Both the position numbers and the translations under genes were made by a program. From Agrobacterium tumefaciens (GTDB lineage Bacteria > Pseudomonadota > Alphaproteobacteria > Rhizobiales > Rhizobiaceae): DNA of 64,000 bases. The DNA is taken from positions 186,001 through 250,000 of the forward strand of contig NZ_CP039890.1 of assembly GCF_005221325.1 (NCBI RefSeq). The letters are read 5' to 3'. Under the pieces are notes generated by a model. That model saw only the letters and a program-made list of their open reading frames with translations, was not told the origin of the DNA and did not search any database. Shown here piece by piece: positions 34,731-43,698 of the stretch. Numbering within the stretch: position 1 is the first letter of the stretch; the number at the start of each line of letters is the position of its first letter.

Positions 34731-35684
34731 ATGAAGGAACTATTCGAACGCGCAGAGAACGGCAGGTTGGTATCGCATCGCGATTTGCACATCATTCTTG
34801 ACGCTGTACCCGTGCCCCTTTCATGGGCAACTTTGTCGGATGGTCGTATTCAGTTCGTAAACCGTGCGTTTAAACGCGTGTTCTCCTACGAAGATGACAG
34901 TTTCCTAACGGTCGATGACTGGATTGATAACGCCTATGTAGACCAGTCAGAGCGCGCAGATGCCCGTCAACGCTGGCGAACGGTATGGACCATCGCGGAA
35001 GAAGGGATTTCCGAAGTCGATGTGCAAGAGTTACGCGTGTGTTGCGGTGACGGAAAAATACTGACCGTACAACATCGCGGGATCCTGCTCCACGATATAG
35101 GGATTGGGATCGCTACTTTCGAAGACGTGACGGCACGTAAGGTTGCCGAAGAGGCTCTCAGCCGGTTTTCTTTTGAAGACCCGCTCACGGGGGCGGGCAA
35201 TCGACGAGCCCTCCAGGCTCAATGGAGCATCGAAACAACCGCCGCCGCCGGCGAGCCATCGCAACACCTTGCGGTGTTGATTGTCGACCTTGATGATTTC
35301 AAACCGATCAATGATACATTGGGCCACGACTGCGGAGATGCAGTCCTAAAGGCCGTCGCATGCCGACTACGCGAGTGTACAAGGAGGAGCGACCTCCTTT
35401 TCAGAATTGGCGGCGACGAGTTCGTCCTGCTGGTGCCTGGCTTGAGCGTGAGGGAGACTGAGATCGTCTGCCGACGTGTTGGGTATGCATTCGACAAGCC
35501 CTTCAAGTGCGCGGAAATGGAAGTCAGCGTAGGGGCAACCATCGGCGCGAGCCTTTGGCCAAGAGACGGTGATGATTTGCGGGAGGTTTTACGGCGCGCT
35601 GATAACGCGCTTTACCGGCTCAAAAAAACTGGGAAAGGAGGCTGGGAATGGTACGTGCCCCTCTTGAACAACAACTCGGTGTAA
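34731..35684 (+). CDS. PAS-domain diguanylate cyclase
   Basis: A 317-residue cytoplasmic signalling protein. An N-terminal PAS domain (ILDAVPVPLSWATLSDGRIQFVNRAF ... ITLTVDDWIDNAY region, to about residue 135) is followed by a GGDEF domain starting DPLTGAGNRRAL near residue 150. The active-site signature RIGGDEFVLL is intact at about residue 224, so it should make cyclic di-GMP from two GTP. No EAL domain is fused. No RxxD inhibitory site can be placed with confidence upstream of the signature. It sits directly upstream of traR, which is unusual for conjugation loci. Confidence 0.88.
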   Translation: MKELFERAENGRLVSHRDLHIILDAVPVPLSWATLSDGRIQFVNRAFKRVFSYEDDSFLTVDDWIDNAYVDQSERADARQRWRTVWTIAEEGISEVDVQELRVCCGDGKILTVQHRGILLHDIGIGIATFEDVTARKVAEEALSRFSFEDPLTGAGNRRALQAQWSIETTAAAGEPSQHLAVLIVDLDDFKPINDTLGHDCGDAVLKAVACRLRECTRRSDLLFRIGGDEFVLLVPGLSVRETEIVCRRVGYAFDKPFKCAEMEVSVGATIGASLWPRDGDDLREVLRRADNALYRLKKTGKGGWEWYVPLLNNNSV

Positions 35685-35875
35685 GCAGACCCGGTGGCGC
35701 GATACAGAGGAATGAGACCCACCAGTGGACATCTAGAGAATAGGAACCCAAATCGGCGCTAGCACAGTGCAGATCGGAGAGAGACTAACCACCTCAGCCA
35801 GCGAGTTCAGACACAGCACTAATATTGGAGTCTACGAATGACCTGTCCCAACTGATTCCTAAAGCGGGGTATATC

Positions 35876-36580
35876 ATGCACTCTTGGCTGGACAAGCTGA
35901 CCGATATCAGCGCGCTGCAGGGCAGCGACAGCGTGCTTCAGCACGCCCTCGAAAATCTGACCAAGGACGCTGGCTTTGAGGGCTATGCGTACCTTCACCT
36001 GCAGCCTGGCCATATTCTCGCTGTCACGAATTATCATCCAGAGTGGCGGTCTATTTATTTTAAGCAAAAGTTCACCACGATCGACCCTGTCGTGAAACGC
36101 GCAAGGACTCTGAGACAGGCTTTCGTCTGGAGCGGTGATGAGGACAGCCCCCGCGTGACAAAGGCAGAAAGGTTGTTTTATGCGCGTGCCGCAGAGTTCG
36201 ACATCCGCTCCGGCGTAACCATTCCAGTAAGGGCAGCCAACGGTTCTATGTCGATGTTCACGATGGCTTCTGCAAAGCCGACCCTTAACCTGGGCCGCGA
36301 TATTGATGTCGTGGCAGCCGCAGCCGTTGTCGGACAACTTCATGCACGGATGTGCCTTCTTCCGCTCACACCCACTGTACAACACCCAGCTTGGCTCGAT
36401 CCCAAAGAGGCGGCCTATCTAAAATGGATCGCCGTTGGAAAAACCATGGAAGAGGCGGCTAACTTGGAAGGAGTAAAATACAACTCAGTCAAGAGCAAGC
36501 TCCAAGAGACCAGGAAGCGCCTCGGGGTCCACACGATGTCTCACCTGGTCGCTTTGGCAATCCGCGCGCATCTTATTTGA
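35876..36580 (+). CDS. traR: TraR, LuxR-type quorum-sensing activator
   Basis: A 234-residue protein, the same length as TraR of Ti plasmids. The AHL-binding domain keeps the contact residues in YAYLHLQPGHILAVTNYHPEWRSIYF, DPVVKRARTL, FVWSG and SGVTIPVRAANGSMSMFTMAS. The C-terminal helix-turn-helix is EAAYLKWIAVGKTMEEAANLEGVKYNSVKSKL. ATG 35876 (MHSWLDKLTD) fits the family start; an upstream ATG at 35825 would add an untypical extension. With its AHL it should dimerise on the tra boxes at 22436 and probably at 7236 and 7326. No traM antiactivator is recognised nearby. Confidence 0.93.
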   Translation: MHSWLDKLTDISALQGSDSVLQHALENLTKDAGFEGYAYLHLQPGHILAVTNYHPEWRSIYFKQKFTTIDPVVKRARTLRQAFVWSGDEDSPRVTKAERLFYARAAEFDIRSGVTIPVRAANGSMSMFTMASAKPTLNLGRDIDVVAAAAVVGQLHARMCLLPLTPTVQHPAWLDPKEAAYLKWIAVGKTMEEAANLEGVKYNSVKSKLQETRKRLGVHTMSHLVALAIRAHLI

Positions 36581-36690
36581 GGACTGCGTGATGCTGGAAT
36601 GCTTCTCTCTTTGCGGCTTTTCCATTTGAAAACGGATCGTTCGACAAGTGAGCCACGCCTAGATCGGCTAAAAGAATTTTGATACTTCAT

Positions 36691-36722
36691 ATATCACTTG
36701 ACATTTTGATATATATTGATAT
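36691..36722. promoter_or_regulatory. ATATCA-type motif with an overlapping -35-like element
   Basis: ATATCACTTGACATTTTGAT at 36691-36710 continues as ATAT and resembles the motifs at 32970, 33881, 37185 and 38362. It carries a good -35 (TTGACA, 36698-36703), but no confident -10. Confidence 0.4.
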
Positions 36723-36863
36723 TTGAATATTAAGCGCCACCTGCTTGGCGATATCAGTCCGAACTTCGCTAGTTGCCACACAACGATCCAAGCGAGCGAG
36801 CGCGCGTTCGTACTCACGTTGACTTGGCGATCGCTCTTCCGTTTCTCAAGAAGTCACTCCTCA

Positions 36864-37145
36864 GTGCCCCTAAAATCAAACTACATTCGTGAGCTTCTTC
36901 ACTCTGCCAATAGAATTGAGCACCTTAGTCAGCAAGAAATCCGGCAGAGGCTAAATGTTGCGGCCATTCTGATCGGTCGCGCGCTCAACGACACTCAGAT
37001 CCGCAACGTTCCTCTTGTATTAGAAGCGGAAAATTACCTCCGCGCTGTCAACGCATCTAAGCGAGAACTTCATTCGCAGGATGCGAAAGCTGCATTTTTG
37101 CATGCGGCCCATATTATTCATGTTCTGAAGAAGTCGGCGTTTTAG
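36864..37145 (+). CDS. Hypothetical helical protein downstream of traR
   Basis: A protein of about 93 residues if started at GTG 36864 (PLKSNYIRELLHSANRI). The open frame extends upstream to a TTG at 36723, but that part has poor protein character. The product is almost entirely helical (LSQQEIRQRLNVAAILIGRAL, LVLEAENYLRAVNASKREL), with no membrane segment. It occupies the place where traM lies in some related plasmids, but I see no TraM similarity. The function is unknown. Confidence 0.4.
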   Translation: MPLKSNYIRELLHSANRIEHLSQQEIRQRLNVAAILIGRALNDTQIRNVPLVLEAENYLRAVNASKRELHSQDAKAAFLHAAHIIHVLKKSAF

Positions 37146-37184
37146 GGTGTGCGTCAAGGGCACCATGTTTCGTTGCAAATCGGA

Positions 37185-37208
37185 ATACTGCGTGATATCG
37201 GAATTGTA
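37185..37208. promoter_or_regulatory. ATATCAT-like motif immediately upstream of the TetR gene
   Basis: ATACTGCGTGATATCGGAAT at 37185-37204 shares GTGATATC with the motif at 32970. It lies directly in front of the TetR start codon, the usual position of an autoregulatory TetR operator. Confidence 0.4.
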
Positions 37209-37819
37209 TGACTGAAGAGACCCGTCGTCGCCTTACAAGGGAAGAAACCAGAGAACAGACCCGCCAGCGTCTGATCGAATCTGCTCGTCGGCAGGTAGCT
37301 GCGCGCGGATTCAACGGTGCTTCTGTGCGCGATATTGCCGAAGGTGCCGGCTACTCGCAGGGCGCATTCTACTCCAACTTCGATAGCAAAGAGGCCTTGC
37401 TGTTGGAAGTCTTGAAGCTCTACAAGCTCGAGGAAGCAGGCCGCATTAACTCCATCATCGAGGCTGCAGGGGATGACCTAACTGCAGCCCTGGACGGTCT
37501 TGATGCTCGGGCCGAACGGTTAGCTGCAGGTACTGAACACGCTGTTGTTTCAGCGGAACTTCAACTACACGCGGTACGCAATTCTGAATTTGGTAGGGCA
37601 TATTGGTTGCTCATGGAGGAGCAACGCGCACTTTACGCGGAGTTCGCTCGGCGACTTTTCGCCCTCAGCAATGTTCCTCCACCTGCCGCCCTAGAGGACC
37701 TCGCGGGGGGGCTGATGTCACTAGGGCGGGGTGCCATCCTCGACAGCGCTATCCATAAAGGTGCGGGCGTTAACCTCATGTCCAATATCTTGCGCGCGTT
37801 GTTGCATCAACCACGCTGA
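37208..37819 (+). CDS. TetR-family transcriptional regulator
   Basis: A 203-residue regulator. The N-terminal helix-turn-helix is clear (RQRLIESARRQVAARGFNGASVRDIAEGAGYSQGAFYSNFDSKEALLLEVL), followed by a helical ligand-binding domain. The target is not known, but similar ATATCAT motifs precede its own gene and several neighbours. The molybdenum hydroxylase operon 700-1300 bases downstream is the most natural target for such a ligand-sensing repressor. The ligand is unknown. Confidence 0.88.
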   Translation: MTEETRRRLTREETREQTRQRLIESARRQVAARGFNGASVRDIAEGAGYSQGAFYSNFDSKEALLLEVLKLYKLEEAGRINSIIEAAGDDLTAALDGLDARAERLAAGTEHAVVSAELQLHAVRNSEFGRAYWLLMEEQRALYAEFARRLFALSNVPPPAALEDLAGGLMSLGRGAILDSAIHKGAGVNLMSNILRALLHQPR

Positions 37820-37852
37820 CTGAGCAATCGCGTGCACGACACGGGATATGGG

Positions 37853-38300
37853 GTCATCCATTCAGCCCCTGGTCTGTCACAGAGCTGATCGTCTCGGGGG
37901 CAAGAGGCTCTTTCGAAACCGCTTCTATTAGCTTTGCGCGATCGCCGGAAAGCGGTTCGACCAACGGGTCGTACCGGAGTCGCGTAATCAACCTCGATCA
38001 GGGTTTTCGCGACATGAACAATATCCAACGAGTTCCGTCAAATTGAATGTCAGACTAAGCGCTGAGAGCAACTCCGCAACGTCGGGAACCCAGACCGTCT
38101 CGTGCGTGGCAAGTTGGTCATCGACATGCGACACCGCTGGAGAAACCTTGACTTTCATAATCCTGGCGGTGCTGATCGCGCCGGTATCATAAAGCACCGC
38201 GAGATCGACCAGTCCCTCCGCTAGCCCAGACGTTTGGCTCTCCGGACCCTTCAGGAAGTTTGACGCCGGCGCGGGCGCGTTCTCAAAATGTCATCGGGAA
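37853..38300 (-). pseudogene. LysR-type regulator remnant, effector domain
   Basis: On the reverse strand one frame reads PASNFLKGPESQTSGLAEGL and then VDLAVLYDTGAIS, a LysR effector-domain segment. A second frame further on reads SGDRAKLIEAVSKEPLAPET and ends at a TGA, in the style of a LysR C-terminus. Between them at least one frameshift is needed, and upstream a stop cuts the frame, so no DNA-binding domain remains. It lies between the TetR gene and the aldo/keto reductase gene and may be the former regulator of the latter. Confidence 0.5.
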
Positions 38301-38343
38301 GGTCTGGAATGGCCGGAGACATTTGCCTGGATCAGGCCAAAAT

Positions 38344-38384
38344 ATACTATTGTATATCAAAATATCATATGCTATCTGAAATTC
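38344..38384. promoter_or_regulatory. Tandem ATATCAT-type motifs upstream of the aldo/keto reductase
   Basis: ATATCATATGCTATCTGAAA at 38362-38381 is the closest match to the motif at 32970. An additional TATATCA lies just upstream, at 38353. Both are about 110-140 bases before the reductase ATG, suggesting a controlled promoter. Confidence 0.45.
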
Positions 38385-38491
38385 AATCGCTCTTATAATT
38401 TCACGCCAAATTCACAATATCGGGCTGGATTGCCAATGACGGTAAGGGTTTCCCGTTTAACAACAGTCATAACATAAGCGAGGTCATCGCC

Positions 38492-39376
38492 ATGACGAAG
38501 CCAGACGCAACACTTTCAGGTCAATTCAAAGTCGGAGGAGAAATTGAGGTTAATAGGCTGGGTTTCGGAACGATGCGGCTCACGGGCCCTGGCATATGGG
38601 GAGAACCAGAAGACCGAGAAGAAGCTATCCGTGTTCTACGACGCTTGCCCGAGCTCGGCGTAAACTTCATTGATACGGCCGACAGCTACGGTCCTTTTGT
38701 TAGTGAGTATCTCATCGCTGAGGCGCTGGCCCCTTACCAGGGACTGACGATAGCGACGAAGGGAGGGCTCGTGCGTCCGGGGCTCACTGAAGGTACGTGG
38801 CCTCAAGTAGGCGATCCAAACTATCTTGGACAGGCCGTTCGGATGAGCCTGCGTCGCCTGAAAATCGATCGCATCGATCTGTGGCAACTGCACCGCATCG
38901 ATCCGAAGGTACCGGCACTCGAGCAGTTTGAGGCGATCCGTTCCTTTATCGATCAGGGATTAATCCGCTTCGCCGGTCTCAGTCAGGTCACAGTCGAGGA
39001 AATCGAGGCGGCGCGAAAGATCTTTCCAGTCGCCACGGTGCAGAATCGCTATAACTTGGCGTACCGGGCCGACGAAGCCGTGCTTGAGTATTGCGAAGCA
39101 AACGGTATCGGCTTTATTCCATGGTTCCCATTGGCCGCTGGCACGCTAGCGCAGCCAGGCGGGATTGTTGACACTCTGGCCAAAGCAAAGGGTGCGACAC
39201 CAGGACAAATCGCATTGGCTTGGACACTGAAGCGCAGTCCGGTGATGCTGCCAATTCCGGGAACAAGCCGAGTAGCTCACCTGGACGAGAATGTGGCCGC
39301 AGCAGCCGTCACCCTTTCAGACAGAGAATTTCAGCAACTGAACGAAGCCTCGCTGAGCGGGTCTGGCCAGCGATAA
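38492..39376 (+). CDS. Aldo/keto reductase (PdxI/YdbC-like)
   Basis: A 294-residue TIM-barrel NADPH-dependent reductase. Catalytic residues are in [15 protein letters not shown] context ([11 protein letters not shown], Asp and Tyr) and IATKGG (Lys), with [10 protein letters not shown] carrying the His. A late cofactor segment is [19 protein letters not shown]. Start 38492 is preceded by AGGTC. It reduces aldehydes or ketones, with no substrate assigned. The molybdenum hydroxylase operon starts about 140 bases downstream on the same strand, so it may supply or remove an aldehyde substrate. Confidence 0.88.
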   Translation: MTKPDATLSGQFKVGGEIEVNRLGFGTMRLTGPGIWGEPEDREEAIRVLRRLPELGVNFIDTADSYGPFVSEYLIAEALAPYQGLTIATKGGLVRPGLTEGTWPQVGDPNYLGQAVRMSLRRLKIDRIDLWQLHRIDPKVPALEQFEAIRSFIDQGLIRFAGLSQVTVEEIEAARKIFPVATVQNRYNLAYRADEAVLEYCEANGIGFIPWFPLAAGTLAQPGGIVDTLAKAKGATPGQIALAWTLKRSPVMLPIPGTSRVAHLDENVAAAAVTLSDREFQQLNEASLSGSGQR

Positions 39377-39516
39377 AGCCAGCTGTTGTTCGTCTGCCCA
39401 GGGCCGAGCGGGTTACTCTCATGGATCGTCCGCACTTGTCACGTGTGCGGGCACCTGAGCAAAACGGATCCACCGCAAAGGCTGTCCTGCCGATCGTTTA
39501 ACTGGAGGTCACCTGT

Positions 39517-39978
39517 TTGAAACTGCTCGTCAATAATCAAACGTATGACGTGGATTCTGAACCCGATACCCCGCTGCTCTGGGTGATCCGGGACGAACTT
39601 GGTCTCATCGGAACGAAGTTTGGCTGTGGCCTCGCTCAATGCGGCGCGTGTTCGGTGCTAGTCGATGGACAGATCACGAGATCGTGCGTGACACCCCTCG
39701 ACGGTGTCATCGACAAGAAAGTCACGACGATCGAAGCCATCCAGGAGGACGAGGTCGGCCGACGTGTCGTCGCCGCCTGGGTCGCGCATCAGGTCCCGCA
39801 ATGCGGCTATTGTCAGTCCGGACAGGTGATGGCAGCGACTGCGCTTTTGAAAAAGACCGCTAACCCGAGCGACGACGATATTGCTGCGGCTATGATTAAC
39901 CTCTGTCGCTGTGGGACTTACAACGCGATAAAGGCGGCCGTGAATGACGTAGCAGAGCGCACGGAGGCCACTCTATGA
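39517..39978 (+). CDS. Molybdenum hydroxylase iron-sulfur subunit (IorA-like)
   Basis: A 153-residue subunit with two [2Fe-2S] clusters. The plant-type cluster uses C37, C42, C45 and C57 (FGCGLAQCGACSVLVDG); the second uses C96, C99, C130 and C132 (QCGYCQSGQ, LCRCGTYNAI). The start is TTG with GGAGGT upstream. It passes electrons from the molybdopterin subunit, encoded next and overlapping by 4 bases, to the cytochrome encoded further on. It belongs to the family of isoquinoline 1-oxidoreductase and related aldehyde oxidases. Confidence 0.9.
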   Translation: MKLLVNNQTYDVDSEPDTPLLWVIRDELGLIGTKFGCGLAQCGACSVLVDGQITRSCVTPLDGVIDKKVTTIEAIQEDEVGRRVVAAWVAHQVPQCGYCQSGQVMAATALLKKTANPSDDDIAAAMINLCRCGTYNAIKAAVNDVAERTEATL

Positions 39979-42239
39979 ACGAGCATTTCCGCGAGTGGCC
40001 GACAAAGGGCGAGATGTCCTCAGGTGCTCCGATTAATCTTTCTCGTCGTGGTTTTATGTTGGCTTCCGCCGGTCTGACTGCCGGAGCGCTCGTTATTGGC
40101 TTCGGAATACCTGTCCAGTCGACGCGAGCGCAGGAAGCGGCTGGCAAGGTCGCGCCCGGTACGCGTGTTCCAGCATTTTTGGAAATTCGCCCGGACAATA
40201 CCGCACGTCTGTTGAGCCCTTTCGTCGAGGGCGGTCAAGGCATATTCACCGGGATGGCGCAAATCGTTGGTGAGGAACTTGACCTCGACCCCGCGTCTTT
40301 CACGGTGGAAAATGCGCCTGCGGGCCCCGATTATCAAATCATTTTTGGCATGCGATTGACCGGAGGAAGTAATTCCACGCGTCTCAGTTACGATACAATG
40401 CGCCGTCTCGGTGCGTCGGCTCGACTGATGATTCTTCAGGCATCGGCCACGCGGCTCGATGTTCCCCTTGATGAACTGACAACCGAACCAGGACGCGTTG
40501 TCCATGCAGCGACAGGCCGGTCGTTTTCGTACGGCGACATCGCCCGGCATGCGTTTGACCTTCCGATCCCAGCCGCAGATCACGTGACATTGAAGGACCG
40601 CAGCCAGTTCCGATGGATTGGAAAGTCGATCCCGCGCCTGGATGTTTTTGACAAAACCGTCGGGCGCGCTGTTTATGCCATCGACTGTAGGGTTGAGGGC
40701 ATGTTGCAAGCCGCTGTGCAGCACGCACCGCGACTTGGTATGTCGGCTGGTACAATTTTCAACGAGGATGCGGTCAAGGCAATGCGCGGCGTCCTGTCGG
40801 TTCATCGCCTGCCCGGCGCAGTCGCTGTTGTTGCAGAGCGCTGGTGGACTGCAAAGCGGGCCGCCGAAGCACTTCAGGTAGACTGGCAGGAAGCTGACGG
40901 AATTTCGGCCGTTGAAGGCGGGCGTATCATGCCGATCGACTTCTCAACCAAAGCATTTGCGGATCGACTCGTACACGAGCCTGGTGATGGCAGGGATGCC
41001 GAAACGGAAGGTGATCCAGCCGGCGTCCTCGCGTCTGCCAAGAAAATCGTCTCGGCAACTTATCAGAGTCAGTACCTCAACCACGCTCAGTTAGAGCCCC
41101 CGTCAACGCTTGCCCGCTTTAGCAGCGACGGCACCCTCGATGTATGGATGCCCAACCAATCGCCGGAAGTGTTCCAGGCCGATATCGCCAAAAGCACGGG
41201 CTTGGACCTTGCGAAAATCAATATCCACAGTCCCTTGCTTGGCGGCTTCTTCGGCAGACACTTCCTTTGCGTTGCTGCCAATCCATATAAACAGGCCATT
41301 CAGCTTGCGAGAGAAACTGGGCGCCCGATCAAATTGATCTGGAGCCGCGAGGAAGAGTTTCTGAGGGACACCTTGCGGCCGATGGCGGCGGTTCGGTTTC
41401 GCGCTGCCCTTGACGACAGCGGCATGCCAATGGCGGTCGAAGCCGTTAGCGTCTCTGAGGGGCCGACCGAAGGGATTCGGGGACACAATCCTGAAAAAAT
41501 CGACAAGACCGCAGTCGAGGGATTGACTGGAAAATCCTATCTAATCCCCAACAGACGCATCGCACAAATCTATGTTCAAAATCCCGCGATGGTCTCTTAC
41601 TGGCGCGGGGTGGGCCACTCAATGAATGACTTTTTCTACGAGTGCTTTCTCGACGAAATGGCTGACGCGGGCGGCAAGGACCCGTATGACCTCCGCCTTC
41701 AGTTGCTCAGGAACAACGCCCGTTTGACCAATCTCCTCGAGGCTGTGTCCGATATGTCAGGCGGCTGGAAACGTGGTCCATTTACAGCAGAAGACGGTTC
41801 CCGACGTGCCCGCGGGATCGGCATGGCATCCCCGTTCGGTAGCCACACCGCTGCGATTGCCGAAGTGTCGATCCAATCCGGAGAGGTTGTAGTTCACGAT
41901 CTTTGGCAAGCGATAGATCCAGGCAGTATTATCAACCCGGGTATCATCGAGGCCCAGATAAACTCAGCCGTTGCCCTTGGTCTGTCCCAGGTCCTCTTCG
42001 AAGAAGCCGTCTATGAGAAGGGTCGGCCCGTCGCCCGCAACTATGATCTTTACAGGGTCCTGTCTCCGGACCAAATGCCGCGCGTGCATACGAAGATCAT
42101 CGAAAGCGGAGAGAAAATGGGCGGAATAGGCGAACCAGGCCTCCCGGCGGTGCCCCCGGCGGTCGCGAATGCTGTCTCTACTCTGACCGGGAAGCGCCTA
42201 CGCAGCATGCCCCTATCACATTACAGATTCGAGACTTGA
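39975..42239 (+). CDS. Molybdenum hydroxylase large subunit (IorB-like), Tat-exported
   Basis: A 754-residue molybdopterin-binding subunit. Near the N-terminus is a twin-arginine signal (NLSRRGFMLASAGLTAGALVIGFGI, Arg 24-25), so the folded enzyme should be exported to the periplasm. The body has the family segments VEGGQGIFTGMAQIVGEELD, GGSNSTR, QSQYLNHAQLEPPSTLARF, GGFFGRHF and a late KMGGIGEPGLPAVPPAVANAV with the catalytic Glu. The length fits IorB and aldehyde-oxidase homologues that use cytochromes as electron acceptor. The substrate is an aldehyde or N-heterocycle and cannot be told. Confidence 0.92.
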   Translation: MNEHFREWPTKGEMSSGAPINLSRRGFMLASAGLTAGALVIGFGIPVQSTRAQEAAGKVAPGTRVPAFLEIRPDNTARLLSPFVEGGQGIFTGMAQIVGEELDLDPASFTVENAPAGPDYQIIFGMRLTGGSNSTRLSYDTMRRLGASARLMILQASATRLDVPLDELTTEPGRVVHAATGRSFSYGDIARHAFDLPIPAADHVTLKDRSQFRWIGKSIPRLDVFDKTVGRAVYAIDCRVEGMLQAAVQHAPRLGMSAGTIFNEDAVKAMRGVLSVHRLPGAVAVVAERWWTAKRAAEALQVDWQEADGISAVEGGRIMPIDFSTKAFADRLVHEPGDGRDAETEGDPAGVLASAKKIVSATYQSQYLNHAQLEPPSTLARFSSDGTLDVWMPNQSPEVFQADIAKSTGLDLAKINIHSPLLGGFFGRHFLCVAANPYKQAIQLARETGRPIKLIWSREEEFLRDTLRPMAAVRFRAALDDSGMPMAVEAVSVSEGPTEGIRGHNPEKIDKTAVEGLTGKSYLIPNRRIAQIYVQNPAMVSYWRGVGHSMNDFFYECFLDEMADAGGKDPYDLRLQLLRNNARLTNLLEAVSDMSGGWKRGPFTAEDGSRRARGIGMASPFGSHTAAIAEVSIQSGEVVVHDLWQAIDPGSIINPGIIEAQINSAVALGLSQVLFEEAVYEKGRPVARNYDLYRVLSPDQMPRVHTKIIESGEKMGGIGEPGLPAVPPAVANAVSTLTGKRLRSMPLSHYRFET

Positions 42240-42345
42240 AGCAACTTCGGCTTACCTCGTGATTGCATCCTCACCGTCGCACAATCGCAATGGCTCCCTC
42301 ATCAATTGAGGCTGTCACCCAACAAGACACCTTACACAGGATCGA

Positions 42346-43692
42346 TTGCCTTTGCAGAAAATGCTTCTAGTTCTAAGCGGGATCGCTGTCATTGTCGCTG
42401 GCAGTCTGACCTTGTTCGTCACCCGCTTGCCGACATCAGCCTTCGACAATGACATAGCAGCTACCAAGGCAACCCCGGAGCTTCTAATACGGGGCGAAAT
42501 GGTTGCACGTCAGGCCGATTGTGTCGCCTGTCACAGCACTCCGGTGAGCAAGCCCTTTGTCGGTGGGCTAGAGATGGACACGCCACTCGGCTCAATTTTC
42601 GCGACAAACATTACGCCGGATAAAACGACGGGTATCGGCAACTACTCCCTTGCGGATTTTGACCGGGCCGTCCGGCACGGCGTAACCCCCGACGGACGCC
42701 GTCTCTACCCTGCGATGCCCTATCCGTCTTATGCCAAAATGACCGATGATGACATCACTGCGCTTTATGCTTTTTTCATGAATGACGTGGCGCCGGTGAA
42801 GCAACTGAACGAACCAGCGGATATTGAGTGGCCGTTAAACATACGTTGGCCGCTGGCACTCTGGAATGCCATGTTCGTCGATGGAGGCGTGTATGCGCAA
42901 AAGCCGGGTAAGGACGAGAGATGGAACCGGGGCGCATATCTTGTTCAGGCTGCCGGACATTGTGGTGCTTGCCACACGCCCCGCGGCCTCGGCATGAATG
43001 AAAAAGGTCTAGATGAATTGAGCCCCGACTTCCTATCAGGTGCCGTACTGGATGGGTGGTATGCACCAAGCCTTCGTCAGGATCATAACACAGGTCTTGG
43101 TCGCTGGAGCGAGGAGGACATCTTTCAGTTTCTCAAAAATGGCCGTAACCGACATGCGGTTGTTTTTGGCTCGATGACCGAGGTCTACAACAACTCATTG
43201 CAGTTCATGACTGAAAGCGATTTGCGTGCGATCAGCCATTATCTGAAATCCCTACCCGGCGACCCCTCCGGTGACGGTGCCCCTTGGCGCTATGTCGAGG
43301 CGCCGACCTCGATTTCGATCAGCAAGCGCACTCCGGGGGAACAGACATATGCAGAACGCTGTGGTTTCTGCCATGGCCCCGACGGTCGGGGACAGAACCA
43401 ATGGATATCTCCGCTTGCCGGCGCTGCTTCTTCACTGATCGAGCACACGGACTCGCAAATCAATGTGGTATTGAACGGATCGGTTCGGGTCGTCAGCAAT
43501 ACCGTCCCGGGCGCATATCGAATGCCGCCTTTCCGTGAACAACTAACGGACAAAGAGATCGCCGATGTCCTGACATATGTGCGCTCAGCCTGGGGCAATC
43601 ACGGCAAGACGGTAGCGGAAGAAGACGTCAAGGGGCTTCGCCAACACACCGATCCGGCCAGCAGCGACCCCATTATCTTGCAAATGCGATAG
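42346..43692 (+). CDS. Tri-haem cytochrome c subunit of the molybdenum hydroxylase
   Basis: A 448-residue membrane-anchored cytochrome with three CxxCH haem sites: CVACH (residue 59), CGACH (about 206) and CGFCH (about 343). Each is followed by a Met-ligand context. One N-terminal helix (MLLVLSGIAVIVAGSLTLFV) anchors it. The start is a TTG at 42346; an ATG at 42361 is an alternative. Such AdhB-like subunits accept electrons from Tat-exported dehydrogenases and pass them to quinone or oxidase. It follows the large-subunit gene by about 110 bases. Confidence 0.9.
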   Translation: MPLQKMLLVLSGIAVIVAGSLTLFVTRLPTSAFDNDIAATKATPELLIRGEMVARQADCVACHSTPVSKPFVGGLEMDTPLGSIFATNITPDKTTGIGNYSLADFDRAVRHGVTPDGRRLYPAMPYPSYAKMTDDDITALYAFFMNDVAPVKQLNEPADIEWPLNIRWPLALWNAMFVDGGVYAQKPGKDERWNRGAYLVQAAGHCGACHTPRGLGMNEKGLDELSPDFLSGAVLDGWYAPSLRQDHNTGLGRWSEEDIFQFLKNGRNRHAVVFGSMTEVYNNSLQFMTESDLRAISHYLKSLPGDPSGDGAPWRYVEAPTSISISKRTPGEQTYAERCGFCHGPDGRGQNQWISPLAGAASSLIEHTDSQINVVLNGSVRVVSNTVPGAYRMPPFREQLTDKEIADVLTYVRSAWGNHGKTVAEEDVKGLRQHTDPASSDPIILQMR

Positions 43693-43698
43693 CATCCG

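Noticed and set aside
36723..37145. TraM antiactivator downstream of traR
   Set aside because: Position and helical character were suggestive, but no TraM sequence pattern was found, so it is reported only as hypothetical.
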